Part shown: positions 1 to 12,700 of the stretch, piece after piece
Layout of the letters: every line of letters begins with the position of its first letter
How positions within the stretch are numbered: position 1 is the first letter of the stretch
From: Chiridota heheva
Taxonomy: Eukaryota > Echinodermata > Holothuroidea > Apodida > Chiridotidae
Reading direction: 5' to 3'
Assembly (NCBI GenBank): GCA_020152595.1
Contig: JAIGNY010004494.1
Coordinates: 1 to 64,000, forward strand
DNA: 64,000 nt
Program-made: the position numbers and the translations under genes
Notes under the pieces: model-generated
The model's input: only the letters and a program-made list of their open reading frames with translations
Told to the model about the DNA's origin: nothing
Databases searched by the model: none

Positions 1-899
1 AATTCAATACACACCTGATATATGACCTTGCAGATTTTTGATCGTAAACAAAGGGCTTATTGTAACCACCCAAACCTGCATCCTTGGTTTCACTTTACGC
101 TTAACCATATTGAATATAACAACAGTCATCAAGGAGTTTGGGTTATAAGGTGACATGGTACCGCCCTCATATTCATATGGTTTAATAAGTGTGTGAAAAA
201 TATTATTATTGAATTACATTTTTATGATGAAATGAATTATCAAGTCACTTGGCTTTAAATGTTCATGGGTGGCAGAATTAAGGAGAATGAATTCTGGGCA
301 AGATAGAATTTGAGGGTGCCCTCTTAATACAAATCGTAAAAAGGGGATATTAATAAAATCTTCATTTTTACAGAAAAAGTCCAAATAAAGACCTCTGACA
401 TTGTTTGTTTTATAAATTCCCTTATTAGTTGATATTTGACAAGGAAAAGAGTGCACGTTTGAAGTACATAACATTAAAATTCAAGATATTGTTGCCATGG
501 CGATATTTGTTCCACTTTTGTCATTAAGATCAGGTGTTTAGCCATTCATATTCTTTGGAAGGAAACTTATCATCTTTGAAGAAGTCACACTTCAGGGCGT
601 AATATTCTGGGGCTCCTACAAGAATGTATATGTCATCAATGCAGATGAGTCATGATCCAAGTACTCTAAATTTATTTGTTTCTTTATTTACTTTTATTCG
701 TGTTTGAATAAACTCGGTGTATGTCTAGAAACTAATAACGGTAAAAAAATATAAAAACACCTTGGTATATTGTCTTTTGCAAATCCTTTGGGTTTTTTTT
801 TTTTTAAATGTCTATCATAGATTCTATGAAGTGGTGCAGCAAATTCTGACCAAAACGTTATGAGTCTCTTTCTGCGATACCTAGCAGGAATACTGTGAC
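1..899. other. AT-rich stretch with no recognisable gene
   Basis: I see no splice-bounded coding segment, RNA gene or clear repeat here. A minus-strand open stretch at 214-474 has no family likeness and no exon signals. Confidence 0.4.
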
Positions 900-1430
900 T
901 TAAAAGGATTAGTTCAGTGGTCAAGCATGTCCATCTCATACGAAAGAGGACTTCAAAAGAAACAAAATGGTGAAGAAAGCATTCAAAACTCTTATTCCAT
1001 TAAGGAGATATTCAAGTTTAAAGTTTGGTATCATTTGTATAGAAACGACTGAAATCATATGATGTCATAGCCTCAGATTCCTCAAAGTCTTTATGTTCTC
1101 TATAATATTTTGTCCTGCGATTTTGTGGCTTAAAAACCATGGGATATGTCAAAAAGTAGTCAAACTGAATTTAGGAAGGGTATTTATAATATACCACCTG
1201 AAGAAAGTTTGAGGAAAAATAATTAAAACTGAAAAATTTAACAAACTTTCTTTAAAATACATAAAGACTAGTCTGATTTCAGTCATTTCTACAGAAATTA
1301 TACCAAACTTTAAACTTGAATATCTCCTTAACAGAATAAGATTTTTGACTACTTTCTTCACTATTTTGTTTCTTTTGAAGTCCTCTTACATGTAAGATGA
1401 ACATGCTTGACCACTGAACTAATCCTTTAA
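900..1430. mobile_element. MITE-like element, family A copy 1
   Basis: The ends are inverted repeats: TTAAAAGGATTAGTTCAGTGG on the left and CCACTGAACTAATCCTTTAA on the right. The inverted similarity runs far inward (GAGGACTTCAAAAGAAAC against GTTTCTTTTGAAGTCCTC). It is about 530 bp with no transposase. The same sequence recurs at 5248-6114, 17963-18811 and 60076-60662. A TTA/TAA-type border would fit a Harbinger-like origin, but that is inference. Confidence 0.75.
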
Positions 1431-2080
1431 TTCCCCATCATTTTCATTGACTGAGATTTAGGAAAGAAATCTAAAGAATTCCAGAAAGATTTTGAGTTGT
1501 TTGCTTAGTTCTAGCACGAACGATTCGTGCCCTTTACATAACCGATGTTCTGATTTTTCACATGATGGAAAATCGAACATCTAAAAGCCACCAAAAAATC
1601 ATGCCACACTGCCCTCAAAACTCCATACATACAGTGTACAATTAATCATGCACTGAACGTACGTACATACAGAGTTTATTTCGGGAATGTTTTAAGGATG
1701 ACAAAGCGTGTACACTATTTTAAGAAATATTAAGTGAGGGCGCTGGGAGTAGCAATGTCGTAGATGTCGGGTCAAACTATTGACATATATGTCACAAATT
1801 TTGCAAGAATTTAAAACTCGATTTTTGATCAGCCTTAACTAAAAAACCATAAGTGCATTATTCAAAATTCAAAAACCTATCTGCTCAGGTTTTCATACTC
1901 CACACATAGAAAATGCTACATTTCCGTAAATCTTTTAAATATAATCTAAATCTTTTGTAAGAAAGGTTGCATGTTCGAGTATATACTGAAATACTATACG
2001 TGCATACTTTGCAGTTTCATTGTTGTTCAAATCAAGTGATCGTAAATCAAATTAATTATCCATTTTTTAAACGAAAACAA

Positions 2081-2947
2081 ATGACCAGCGCTTTCAATTC
2101 GTTCTTTGAATTTACGAGAAAAGAAAAAAAAACTGGAGATTCAGATGATGGTATGTATATTGCACCTAAGTTTTCAGTATTTGATAGTGCAATGCAAGGC
2201 ATTTCGGTCAATAAACCGTACCTCAATAAATTAAAATGAAGATTATACAGGTCATATTAAACAGTGTAATAGTTAGGTTACTTGTTAAGGATACTCATTT
2301 CTTACGGATAGTTTTCTTCCATTAATTTGAAACAATTGCTAGTTTGGTAAGATACATATTGAATGAGTTCTGTATTAATGAAATTGTTTAGGCCAAATGT
2401 ACATGTTATGATACTGTCATTGTCAGGGTTGTAATTCTCATCTAGTATGTGGGGGGACATGGCCTCTATCCAAAAGGTGTGGGGGGGTTGGGGACAAGAG
2501 GCAAAATTTAATTCTGCTAAAAGTGGAGGACATGTCCTCTGTCCCCCAGGAAGTATGGCCATGGTCTCCGTAGCATTAAATGATGTATAAACGAGGCAAT
2601 CCTCCCTATGCACCTCAAAAATCATTCACAATCACATTTTCTCTGTTTCTTTCAAACAGGGACACTGGGACAGCAGGTAATTTTTGAAAGCAAGGGGGAT
2701 GAGAAGGGGGCTTATCATGCTGCTGATGAACATGATTATGCTAAAATCGTCATTGAGATTCCTTACACCGGAACAGGAGTCAAGACCTGTGATTTTTGTC
2801 ATTCTGTATGTAATTGTTTTTTTTTTTTTTTTTTTTTAATGATAATTTAACCAATTTTCTGGGCCACCAAAAAGGTTAGGAATAGAGGGACTTTCTTTCC
2901 AGCCCCCAGCCTGCCGTCCCAATAAAATGCAACCAGGAGGATCTTGA
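2081..2947 (+). CDS. Unrecognised split gene on the plus strand, exons 2081-2150, 2660-2805 and possibly 2903-2947
   Basis: I do not recognise the family. Exon A reads from ATG 2081 to a GTATGT donor at 2151 (phase 1). The same frame is open upstream to a TACTTTGCAG acceptor at 2014, so the exon may start at 2015. Exon B begins after TTTCTTTCAAACAG at 2660 and ends before GTATGT at 2806. The joined reading includes TRKEKKTGDSDDG, then GTLGQQVIFESKGDEKGAYH and IVIEIPYTGTGVKTCDFCHS. Codon use in exon B looks coding, with balanced Gly, Ala, Asp and Glu codons. A third acceptor (CTTTCTTTCCAG) at 2902 would add 14 codons ending in TGA at 2947. The gene converges with the ETS gene, whose stop is about 640 bp away. 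No signal peptide or membrane segment is seen in the readable part. It could extend left of the window, or exon B could belong to a repeat. Confidence 0.5.
2660..2805 (+). CDS. Best-supported exon of the unrecognised plus-strand gene
   Basis: It is 146 nt, entered in phase 1 and left in phase 0. A strong pyrimidine-tract acceptor is on its left and a GTATGT donor on its right. It encodes 48 codons, acidic, with a CDFCHS cysteine pair at the end. The T-run that follows the donor (2817-2837) is intron, so the longer open frame through it is not believable. Confidence 0.55.
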
Positions 2948-3585
2948 ATCATGTCAATTAATCAAATCTCTGAACGATTAATTGAGAAGGAATCTAAATC
3001 AAAGTCTTTTTTTCAGAGTTACTAAAAAAAATTCTAAATTAAAGGTACACCCATTCTTCAGGCCAGCTGAATATCTTATGTGAAATGTTCTATGTATATC
3101 CATTGATTCATGTAAATTGGTCGATTTATGTACATTGATTTATGTATATTAATTTATGTACATCGATATATGCACACGTATATTATAAAAAATTCACATA
3201 ATTTACCTTCCATTCCTGTTTATATGCTTTGAAAAGACAGCGCATGGATAGGCTGAGACATATTGCTAACCTCGCATACATCCCAAAATGGCTATTCAGG
3301 GCTACCGTAACACGTTTGAACCTAAACATATTTTCAACACGATAGTTTTAGAGAAAGAATCTCATCAGTCATCATCCTGCGGAAGAATTTGCCATTCTTT
3401 CCATTTGGTCATCTTGTGTTTTCATCCTGTATGACCCCATGTCATAGGCCTGTATGACCCCATGTCATAGGTCATATAAGGTTATACTGAAGTTCAAACC
3501 TATAATGTGGTTCCCATGGCAGAATAGTCCTCTATGGTCATTGCACAGAAAAGGTTTACCGCTAAGGGAAGATGCATCCTTTGAC

Positions 3586-3709
3586 TTAATTTTCCTCCTT
3601 TATTTCTGCTGGGGCTGCGGCTTCTTTCCATCCGTCGGCATTTCTACCAAATTTGTAGACCAGTCGTCGCCCATCCACACGTTCAAGAATCTCCCTCTTG
3701 TAGTAATAC
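3586..3709 (-). CDS. ETS gene coding exon 8 (end of ETS domain and stop)
   Basis: The acceptor TCTCCATAG precedes 3709. The exon completes Arg342 and encodes [29 protein letters not shown] and a short [11 protein letters not shown] tail, ending at TAA 3586-3588. The short tail after the ETS domain is like EHF and ELF3. The 3' UTR continues to lower coordinates. I see no AATAAA on the minus strand in the first 500 bases; an ATTAAA-containing A-run lies at about 2836-2841, far downstream. Confidence 0.96.
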
Positions 3710-6700
3710 CTATGGAGAACAACGAAATACAACCTAAATGAGACAAAGTCTGATACAATCATTATTTCATATAATAGAGGATACAAATCTTAAGCAACTC
3801 CCCAAAACAACAAGTCAAAATCTTATTCCTATCTCATGTTATCCATTTTTAAAGGAGACATAGAGTCTAATACAATTATTATTTCATAAGATAGAGGATT
3901 GAAATCTAAACCAACTACTAAAAACAGCAAGTCAAAATCTTATTTCTATCTAAACTTATTCATGTTTGAAGTTGACACATGGAGGCTGCCATTTCGCTCA
4001 ATTCTGTATTGAAATATTGTGCATGATGTCATAATTTCCCTAACAGGGACATCTGGATTACAATGTATTTCTTTATAAATGTGATTAAAGTTTTTATTCC
4101 AAAATGATGTGACACAAAGTTTTAACAGCATGTTTTTATAATTTCATGTGTACAGAAAAATTTATACATTTAAATTCAGGTTGTTCTTAGAAAATGATCA
4201 AAAGTCCAATATTAGCAAGTCCTTTCTTATAAATTTCAAAAAATTTAGATCCAATTGATTCACAACCAAACAAAAACTACTACAGCATTTCTAGGAAATG
4301 TTTATATCGAAACTATCTTTGGCATTTACATGTCTGATAGAAACCTTAATGTTTCCTTTAAAAGTCATTGAGGAAAAAATAAGAGACCTGGACAGGAAAA
4401 ATCTTTTGCAAGTTGAGTGAAATTCAAACCTATTTCACCGCCATGTGTTTGAATTGCTCTTAAAAATTAGAGCATTTTGTGATATAAAATACAAAAACAG
4501 GGTTTTAGACCGGAAAAATCATTCGTTAGTGTACCAAAATACGGGAAGTGCTTTTTGAATTTTTCTTAGAAGTTAGAGAAAGCATGTCTGCATGTTTTAG
4601 ATAAGTTGAGCAAAGTATATCAAACTAATTAATCAATTAAACATTTTTACATATTTTCAGGTGGTAAGCAACTGTTTTTTGAAGAAAAAAAATAGGTCTT
4701 AGTTTTGATACTGTCATTGAAAAATTACTGGAGTCTTTCATAAAAAAAATCTTTTTGATTAATTTGAACATTCGTATCAAAAGTGTTCAGTAGCATCATG
4801 TGCAAAGTTTATTAGTAGATTAGGTTTGGCTTGGTTTGGTCTAGCTGGTCTGGTGTGGTGTGGTCTTGTCACAGGTCAGGTCAAGTGTGGTCTGTCACAG
4901 GTCAGGTCAAGTGTGGTCTTGTCACAGGTCAGGTCAAGTGTGGTCTGATGTGGTCTTGTCACAGGTCAGGTCAAGTGTGGTTTGGTTTGGTTTATTGATA
5001 TTTTCGAACCAAACCTAAGTTTGTTAGATTATCCTTGAGACTTAGGAAAATTACGCCCTCACTTTTTGACCGCCAGCTCCTTTAACTCACAAGAGTCCTG
5101 CGTATTACCCTCCTGACATATTTAATAGTTGTATATCACATCATTTCATCAATGCTTCAATAAAATGCACATATTTTATATAAATGTGAGGATGTGATGG
5201 CACAACTAGCCTAATTTTGGTCATTTCTACAAAATTCAGATAGAACTTTAAAGGATTAGTTCAGGGGTCAATAAAGTTCATCTTATATTAAAGAGGACTT
5301 CAAAATAGTGAAGAAAGCATTCAAAAATCTTATTCCATTAAGGAGATATCCAACTGTTTGGTATCATTTGCATAGAAATGACTGAAATCAGACTACTTGT
5401 GATGTCATAGCCTCAGACACCACAAAGTCTTTCATATGTATTCTATCACATTTTGTCCTCCAATTTTGCGGCTTAAAAACCATGGGATATGTCATGAAAG
5501 TAGGTAGAACTGAATTGTAACGAAATAATATGTTGTTGTTTTTTATAATGAAATAAGAAGGTGACTTACAAAGTTAGAAAGTCACCAGGTTTTATATCGT
5601 CATTAAAATCGTTAACCAATTGTATCTTTAAATTTGTTCTGGCTGAGTCGTTGGGTTTTGATTAATGCCTTGAATGCCAGCGCGTTTGCCTGCGTTGCTC
5701 GGGTCCTGGGTTTGTTTACCAGCGACGCATATAAAAGCAGCCGCTGGATTTGAAAGTTTCACTTGTATCATAGTGGTTACTTTATACGTGATCTTTGAGC
5801 AGCTCCGTCTGAATTGCTTATTCGCAACATTGGATTTAGATATTGTTAACCGTCTGGACATTCTCTTTAGCGTTTCTATTATCGTACTTGTGATCTCGTC
5901 GTCGACTTGCTTAACCTTCGTTACATAAATCTAGGAAGGATATTTATATTATACCACCTGAAAAATTTTGAGGGAAAATAATTCAAATAGCGAAACTTTT
6001 TTAATAAACCTCCTTTAAAATACATTAACAATTATTAAGAATGTGAGAATTAAGATGCCTGAAGTCCTTTTGCATGTAAGATGGACATGCTTGACCACTG
6101 AACTAATCCTTTAAACTAGAATATTGACTTAACGGGATACAATCTGTGGGCGTATTCATCTACCATATACACCTTTTCAAACCGAGTTTAGCTGAACGTG
6201 ATTTCTTCAGTACTTCGACCAATCAAATGCTGGGGAAAATTTTCCTCTGTTTCCCAACCAATTAGGTGCAGGTTTGAGGGGAAAAATGTAAGCTGCAATA
6301 CGTGCGAGTATTTCCTTCATGTATAACGCACGTGCGCTTGAAAACATTTTGTGATACGCTTAGTCCCATACCGTGCGTGAATTGTGCAGAAGGCCAAGAT
6401 TCCTCCAGTATTTTATTCGTCAATAAGATTGCTCCGGTATACGATTGGTCCATTATGGACACATGAATCTCGACCATGTGACATTATTTAAATTAGTTTT
6501 CCAGAAATTGCCAATTCAGATTTGAAAAGATCTATTGTATTCCTTCTGCCCCGGGCCTTTTGACATGTACTTGGTTACTGAATTTAAGTTTAAATTAATA
6601 TTTTTTGCCTACTGTACTTAATTTCAAGGTTTATGAAATTTAAAATAGTTTTGTTTTTCTATCTTCTGCATCTGGCAACCCCCAACTACCGATATCTTCT

Positions 6701-9700
6701 TTGCTTACCTCATTGCACGACTGAGTTTCTCGTATGTCATCTGTGGATTATTCTTCTTTTGTCCCCACATCGTTGCGACCATTTCTGAGTTTACAAATCG
6801 AAAGACCCCCTCTGTACGGTCTTCCCAACGTATGTACTTCGGACAGTATGCGTCATTTTTAAGAAGGTCCCTGATGAACTCCCACAAGTGATTTCCCCTC
6901 ATGGCTGCGATTGAAAAAAAATACAAGAAATAAATTTCAATCAATTAAAAGATTAATAAATAACAAAGTATAAATATTCTGTATTAATTCTGAGATACTA
7001 CATCACTTATCACAAATTTGTCAAACAGTTTTAATATGTCACATGCCGTGTCATCAATTTTAATGTTGAGTAATTGATTCAATGACATAAACACTAGCTT
7101 AGCGAGTTTGTCTTTCACTTTACAAGTAAGCACAGGGTCATTGACTTATGAGTTGTAGGGCTGCAAACTGTTTGAGATTGGGGGAGGGGGGTGAGGGGTG
7201 GCAGTCAGGAAGAATCCTGGACTTTTGGTGTAATAAGAAAATACACCAAAACTTAAAGCTTCGTATTCATTAAGATCCATAAAGGCAGCCATTTTAACTT
7301 GTGATAACGTTATATCAATGGGATTTTTACTAAGAGAACAGTAGTATTTGTGTAATCTAACGTATGATGCATGTACACTGTATCAGCGATGATTAAGCCA
7401 ACACAGAATCATGTGTCGAGAGGGCTGTTCAAAAGGTCAACGACCTGTCAACAGAAATCTGTTGTTATTTTATTGCGAAGTCTACGATGAAATTGAAAAG
7501 TCCGCGGTCAAATCTAATGAATATTCATTTGATATCGGTTTTTCCTTTCAAAAAATACCCCTGCGTTCCCATTAAATATCCCCCTTGACTTGATGTTATC
7601 ACTATAGTTAAAATGGCGACCTCTATGAATCTTCATGAATACGAAGCTCCAAATTTTGGTGTATTTATTATTACACCAAAAGTCCAGGATTCTCCCCTAC
7701 TTGGTGGGGGGCGAGGACCAATGTTAGCAATTTCCCCTTCGGGTGAAGAGGTAAATGCCTACTTGAAATCATTGGGGGGGGGGCATGGCCTCCTGGTGTT
7801 AGGGGCCCTGTAGAGTACACAGGTGTGTTACCTTGATATATTGGGTGGTCACCATTTTCTGAAACTTATTTAAATTGAATTCTGCAAAAAACAAAATTCC
7901 AAGAAAAATTAATCACCTTCTCTTCTTCCACGTCCTCGCGCTCCCTTCGATACAGACTTGATCCTTTCCTCCGAGTCCCTGTTATTTTCCGAAGATACCG
8001 ACCGCTTGTTTGACCGTCTGCTCTTGTGTTTGGTCACTTTTCCAGTTGATTTGCCACTTTTGATATCTGAAATGCTAATGTTATCTGTTCTACAGATGTA
8101 TGGGTGTGTTCTGCTTTGTTCATATTGCATATAAGTTTGTGATTGAAGATACGGTGAAATTGCGTGATACGGTGTGGTCGTTGAACCATTGATGACCAGA
8201 CTTTCCTCACTTATGGAACTGTCAAGGTCTGATTCTGAAATGAATGATTGATATGAAGAAGAGTAAAAATAAGTCCTTGAACCCGTTTATATCGTAAATG
8301 CCATATTTCGGGGGTGGGGTCGAACGACAGGACGACCAACCTAGATACACTTATTGATAAAACCCTTACATCGCTGCCCTTGTACTAATCTAAAGACATC
8401 CAGAATGATGTTTTCACACAGAGGGTAACAAATTGTAACCCTGTATTGCCAGTGGCATGGCCACGAGGAAATGGGGGTCCAGAAGCCCCCATCCCCTAAC
8501 ACACACCGGACTTTTTCCTTTTGAGGAAATTTTCAAAAATTGGGATAATCTTTATTTGTATATCTTTTTTGCTTAAAAAACAAATTTGCCCTCATGTGGG
8601 CTAAAATTGAACACTTTGTCTTGGGAGGGGAGGGGGTCTATGACCTTCTCAGACCCTTTAATTTTTTTTAATGCTGGCTACTCCACTGCGTATGATGAGT
8701 ATAAAGAAACATTACCAACCTGGGAATTTTTGCAAAAGATCAACATATCATACAGACAACCATTTTCATTATTCTTTTATATATTTATTTATGGTTCATA
8801 AATTTGGCTGAATAGAATGATTTTTTTTTTACTGCTATTTTCCCACTCTTTGTTATGCCTGTATATTTGTATACCTGTCAATGCCAAAAAGGTTTACTGT
8901 TGCATGGAAAGTTTTTTGAGTACATTGTTATATTGATCTTCAACTTTTATTATTTTGTATTATTATTCTTTTTTTAGAAAGCTTAATGCTCACGTAGGTG
9001 ACAAAATAAGACCGCAAATTTGAATTGGTGACATTGTGCACAGTACCCTTTAATTATCTTTTCTTCACCAGGGCAAGCACTGCTAATCAGCAATGGTAGC
9101 GGGAAGGGCAGGGGGCGGCTATGGCTTTTCTTAATTCTTTTGAAACTTTTCCAGCACAGCTGAACAAGTTACAAATTGTGAACACATGTGAAATCTTCAT
9201 TTTGTCTAAATAAAAATCAAGCAATTTGAAGTAGGGGCTTCTTTACCTATGAACAGAGCTGTAATTTCTGGGGGAAGGGGGATCCCTCTCCCCCACACAT
9301 CGGCATATACAAAGGAAGTTCGTAGTTTTTAATTTTAAACGTGATGTGCCTTGAAATTTGCTTATAATGCTTGGATTCAGGATGAACAACTTTGTATAAA
9401 TGCTGTACCCCTAATATTATACTTGGTGAACATTACCCTGTCCCCACCCCCTCCCCATTCATGGATGAGAATTACAGTGCTGCATATGCATCCTAATTTC
9501 AACCTTGAATATCCGATGCCAAAAAATGCTGTACCCCCATTATTATACTTGGTGGACATAACTCCCCTCCCCACCCCTCCCCACCCAATTTATGGATAAG
9601 AATTACAGTGCTACATATGCATCCTAATTTAAACCTTATAACTAATGCCAAAAAATATGTAAAAATATCAAAGATATTGCCTTAAAATATTTGACATATT

Positions 9701-12700
9701 TTGAAAACTTTAGTGTTTATAACTTATTTACATATATAATATTGATATATTTGATAATATATATTATCAGTTTGTAAGTACTTCTTGAATAAACAAGTAT
9801 CTTAAACCAGTTCTAGTAATCTATTTAATATAACTTGAACTGCAGGGAAAACCAGCCTCAACCACCTTCTGACATTACTCTTGTAATACCACATAAAAAG
9901 AAGATCATTAAACTTTGGTCTACTAAACAAAATTACTTCATTCTTCGTAAATAGTTCATCATTTTTTTCATTTCTTGCGAGGGGGAATTCTTCAACACGA
10001 TTCTAATTGGGACTACCATGTTCGTCATTTACAAACAATGCATATCTGCATGGTTCATGGAGTTTGTTCCGTACACTAAGTTATCAAACCCGTGATTGGC
10101 TATTGTTCGAGTGACAAACAAACTTTGCTCGGCTGAGGGACGTTGGATGGGAATGCCCCAATTGATTTATAAAAAACCGTTTGAATAGGTTCTGCAAACT
10201 TGGTTGATATTGTAAACTTATTATGCTTTGTTCATTTAGGGGACTTGGATAAGACTGGAATGTTCACGCTGTTTAGTTGGGACTCAAATGCTTTCTGGGG
10301 CATTTTTGTTTTCAAATTTCAACATAACCTTTGGAGTTTTAATTGTACTTCAATTGCACTTCAAAGAAATATGGCACCAGTTTTTCTTCAAACATAATGA
10401 GTGGGGTTTTTTTTACAGGATAATTAAGCTGAGATTTGGAGTGCCTTTGAAGCCTGTGACCAGAAGTTAAACTATGACATTTTGGGTCACTTGGTCATTT
10501 TATTGAAGACTTTAATATCAGTGTCCACATAAGGTTTTGAGGGACCATGGAGGTTAAAATTTCAAAGAAAAAATGGAGGCACATTACCCTAAAACTTAAT
10601 ACTTTGCTGTAAATGTATCTGAGAAATTTGCCTTTGGAATAAAAATGAATGTTTTATTATTTTGAATATAATTTTTTTTTTAATGTGAATTAATTTTTGT
10701 TTTTTTAATGGAAATGAATTGCTGACGTTGGCGGCCCAAGGATTTTGGTCATGGGAGCAAGAGAGGGACAATTTTTCTCATGGTGGGAGGCAAGGCTATA
10801 AATTGGACAAAATATTTTACTTTCCAACATTTTGGGCAAAGCAATCTTGTGGAGGGAGGAGCAAATGCCCCCGTAGCGCTGCCTCCGATTGCCAATAAGT
10901 GACCAGAGCTTGTTATATGTCAGGTCAGGTGTGACTGTTCTAAACTTTTAAGGAATACAACGTAATGAAGCGACAACTCACCATCTCCTATGGAACTCGA
11001 GTGCGTTCGACCAAACCTGGTATAGTCTCCCTGACTTTGAAGAAATGAAGGTTCCAAGTGGAAAAAGGACGGTTCGGAATAATTTGGAGATGGCGATGGA
11101 CTCGGTACATTGTATTCTGAAAGGAAACATCAATATATAGAAATACATCATCATTATAGCATTCACTTGTCTATCTCAGATGATGGAATGCAGCAAAACA
11201 AGTTTGTTGAGTCACAGTATCATTTCCTTTCTTCTTTTAAACTGGTGTTTATTTCTTTGCCTGATGACACATCAAAAACAGCAATACTTAAAATAGCACT
11301 ACATCAAAAATAGCAGTACTTAAAAACAGCAATATTTTAGATACAGCAATTCATCAAAAACAGCAAAACATCACAACACAGAATGCACCAAAAACAGCAA
11401 TACATCACAACACAGAATGCACCAAAAACAGCAATAGACCTACATCACAACACAGAATGCACCAAAAACAGCAATACATCACAACACAGAATGCACCAAA
11501 AACAGCAATACATCACAACACAGAATGCACCAAAAACAGCAATACATCACAACACAGAATGCACCAAAAACAGCAAAACATCACAACACAGAATGCACCA
11601 AAAACAGCAATAAATCACAACACAGAATGCACCAAAAACAGCAATAGATCTATATCACAACACAGAATGCACCAAAAACAGCAATACATTAAAAAACCAA
11701 TACATTAAAAAACAGCAATACATCACAAATTAAAGGAAAACTGAATCATTGGTAATGTATTTCAAAGAATATCTCAAACTAAGACCTTTCTCAAAATAAG
11801 TTCAATTTGTTGTTTTTCTGAAATGTGCAGAGGAGCAATAGTTACTAAGACACTGCATTGCCAGCAGGACAATAGATTTTTTCAAATCTAAATCAGTAAT
11901 TTCCGGATAACTAATTTAAATAATGTCACATGGTCGAGATTCACGTCTCCATATTGGTCCAACCGTATACTGGTGAATCTTATTGACCAATAAAATATTA
12001 ATACTGGAGAAATCTTGGCCGTCTGCACAATTCACGCACGGTATGGGACCAGGCGTATGATAAAAAAAAATGTTTTCAAGCGCATGTATCATACGTTATA
12101 CGGTATACATGAAGGAAATACGCACGCGTATTGCTGCTTACATTCTTTTCCTCAAACCTGCACCTCCCCCCCCCCCCACCTCCCCCCCTCTCATTCCTAA
12201 AAGGATATACATCAGTGCCTTACCATTCATTTCTGTATGTTGGTCTTCTGGGGCAAGGATTGTAGGAACATGAAATGGACTGGAGAATATTTCTGGCAAG
12301 TCAACTATAAAAGAGGAGAAGAGAAAAATCAGGTAAATTCTTATCTACTTACTGTGGCATAGCGGTTATTAAACCTGTCTACAGACCACGAGGCCCTGGG
12401 TTCAAGCGTGGGTTGGGTAGACACGCCAGTGTACCACAACTGGTTATCAAAGGCTGTGGACATTGACTTGGTTGTCGATGTTAAGTCTGTCCGTACGTCG
12501 TACCTGTGTTCTCGTGCGGGTCGTATTAATCGTTTTGTGATAGCATTGTTACTATCATAACCAATTATGCAGGCGACGACCCCGTCATTGTAATTGTGTG
12601 TTTATTCGTCGTCGTCGGTAAATTCTTTAAAATTCAGATTATTTCTTCAAAATAAGGAAATTTCCACAACAATATGGTAATTTATTCAAAAATCAGCTAT

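Noticed and set aside
2608..2850. 80-codon plus-strand frame ending in a phenylalanine run
   Set aside because: The ends are intron: it starts before the acceptor at 2659 and runs through the donor at 2806 into a T-run. Only 2660-2805 is kept.
11345..11715. Possible CRISPR-like regular repeats and a His/Thr/Gln-rich protein
   Set aside because: Units are contiguous without spacers, the genome is eukaryotic, and the peptide is repeat-derived.
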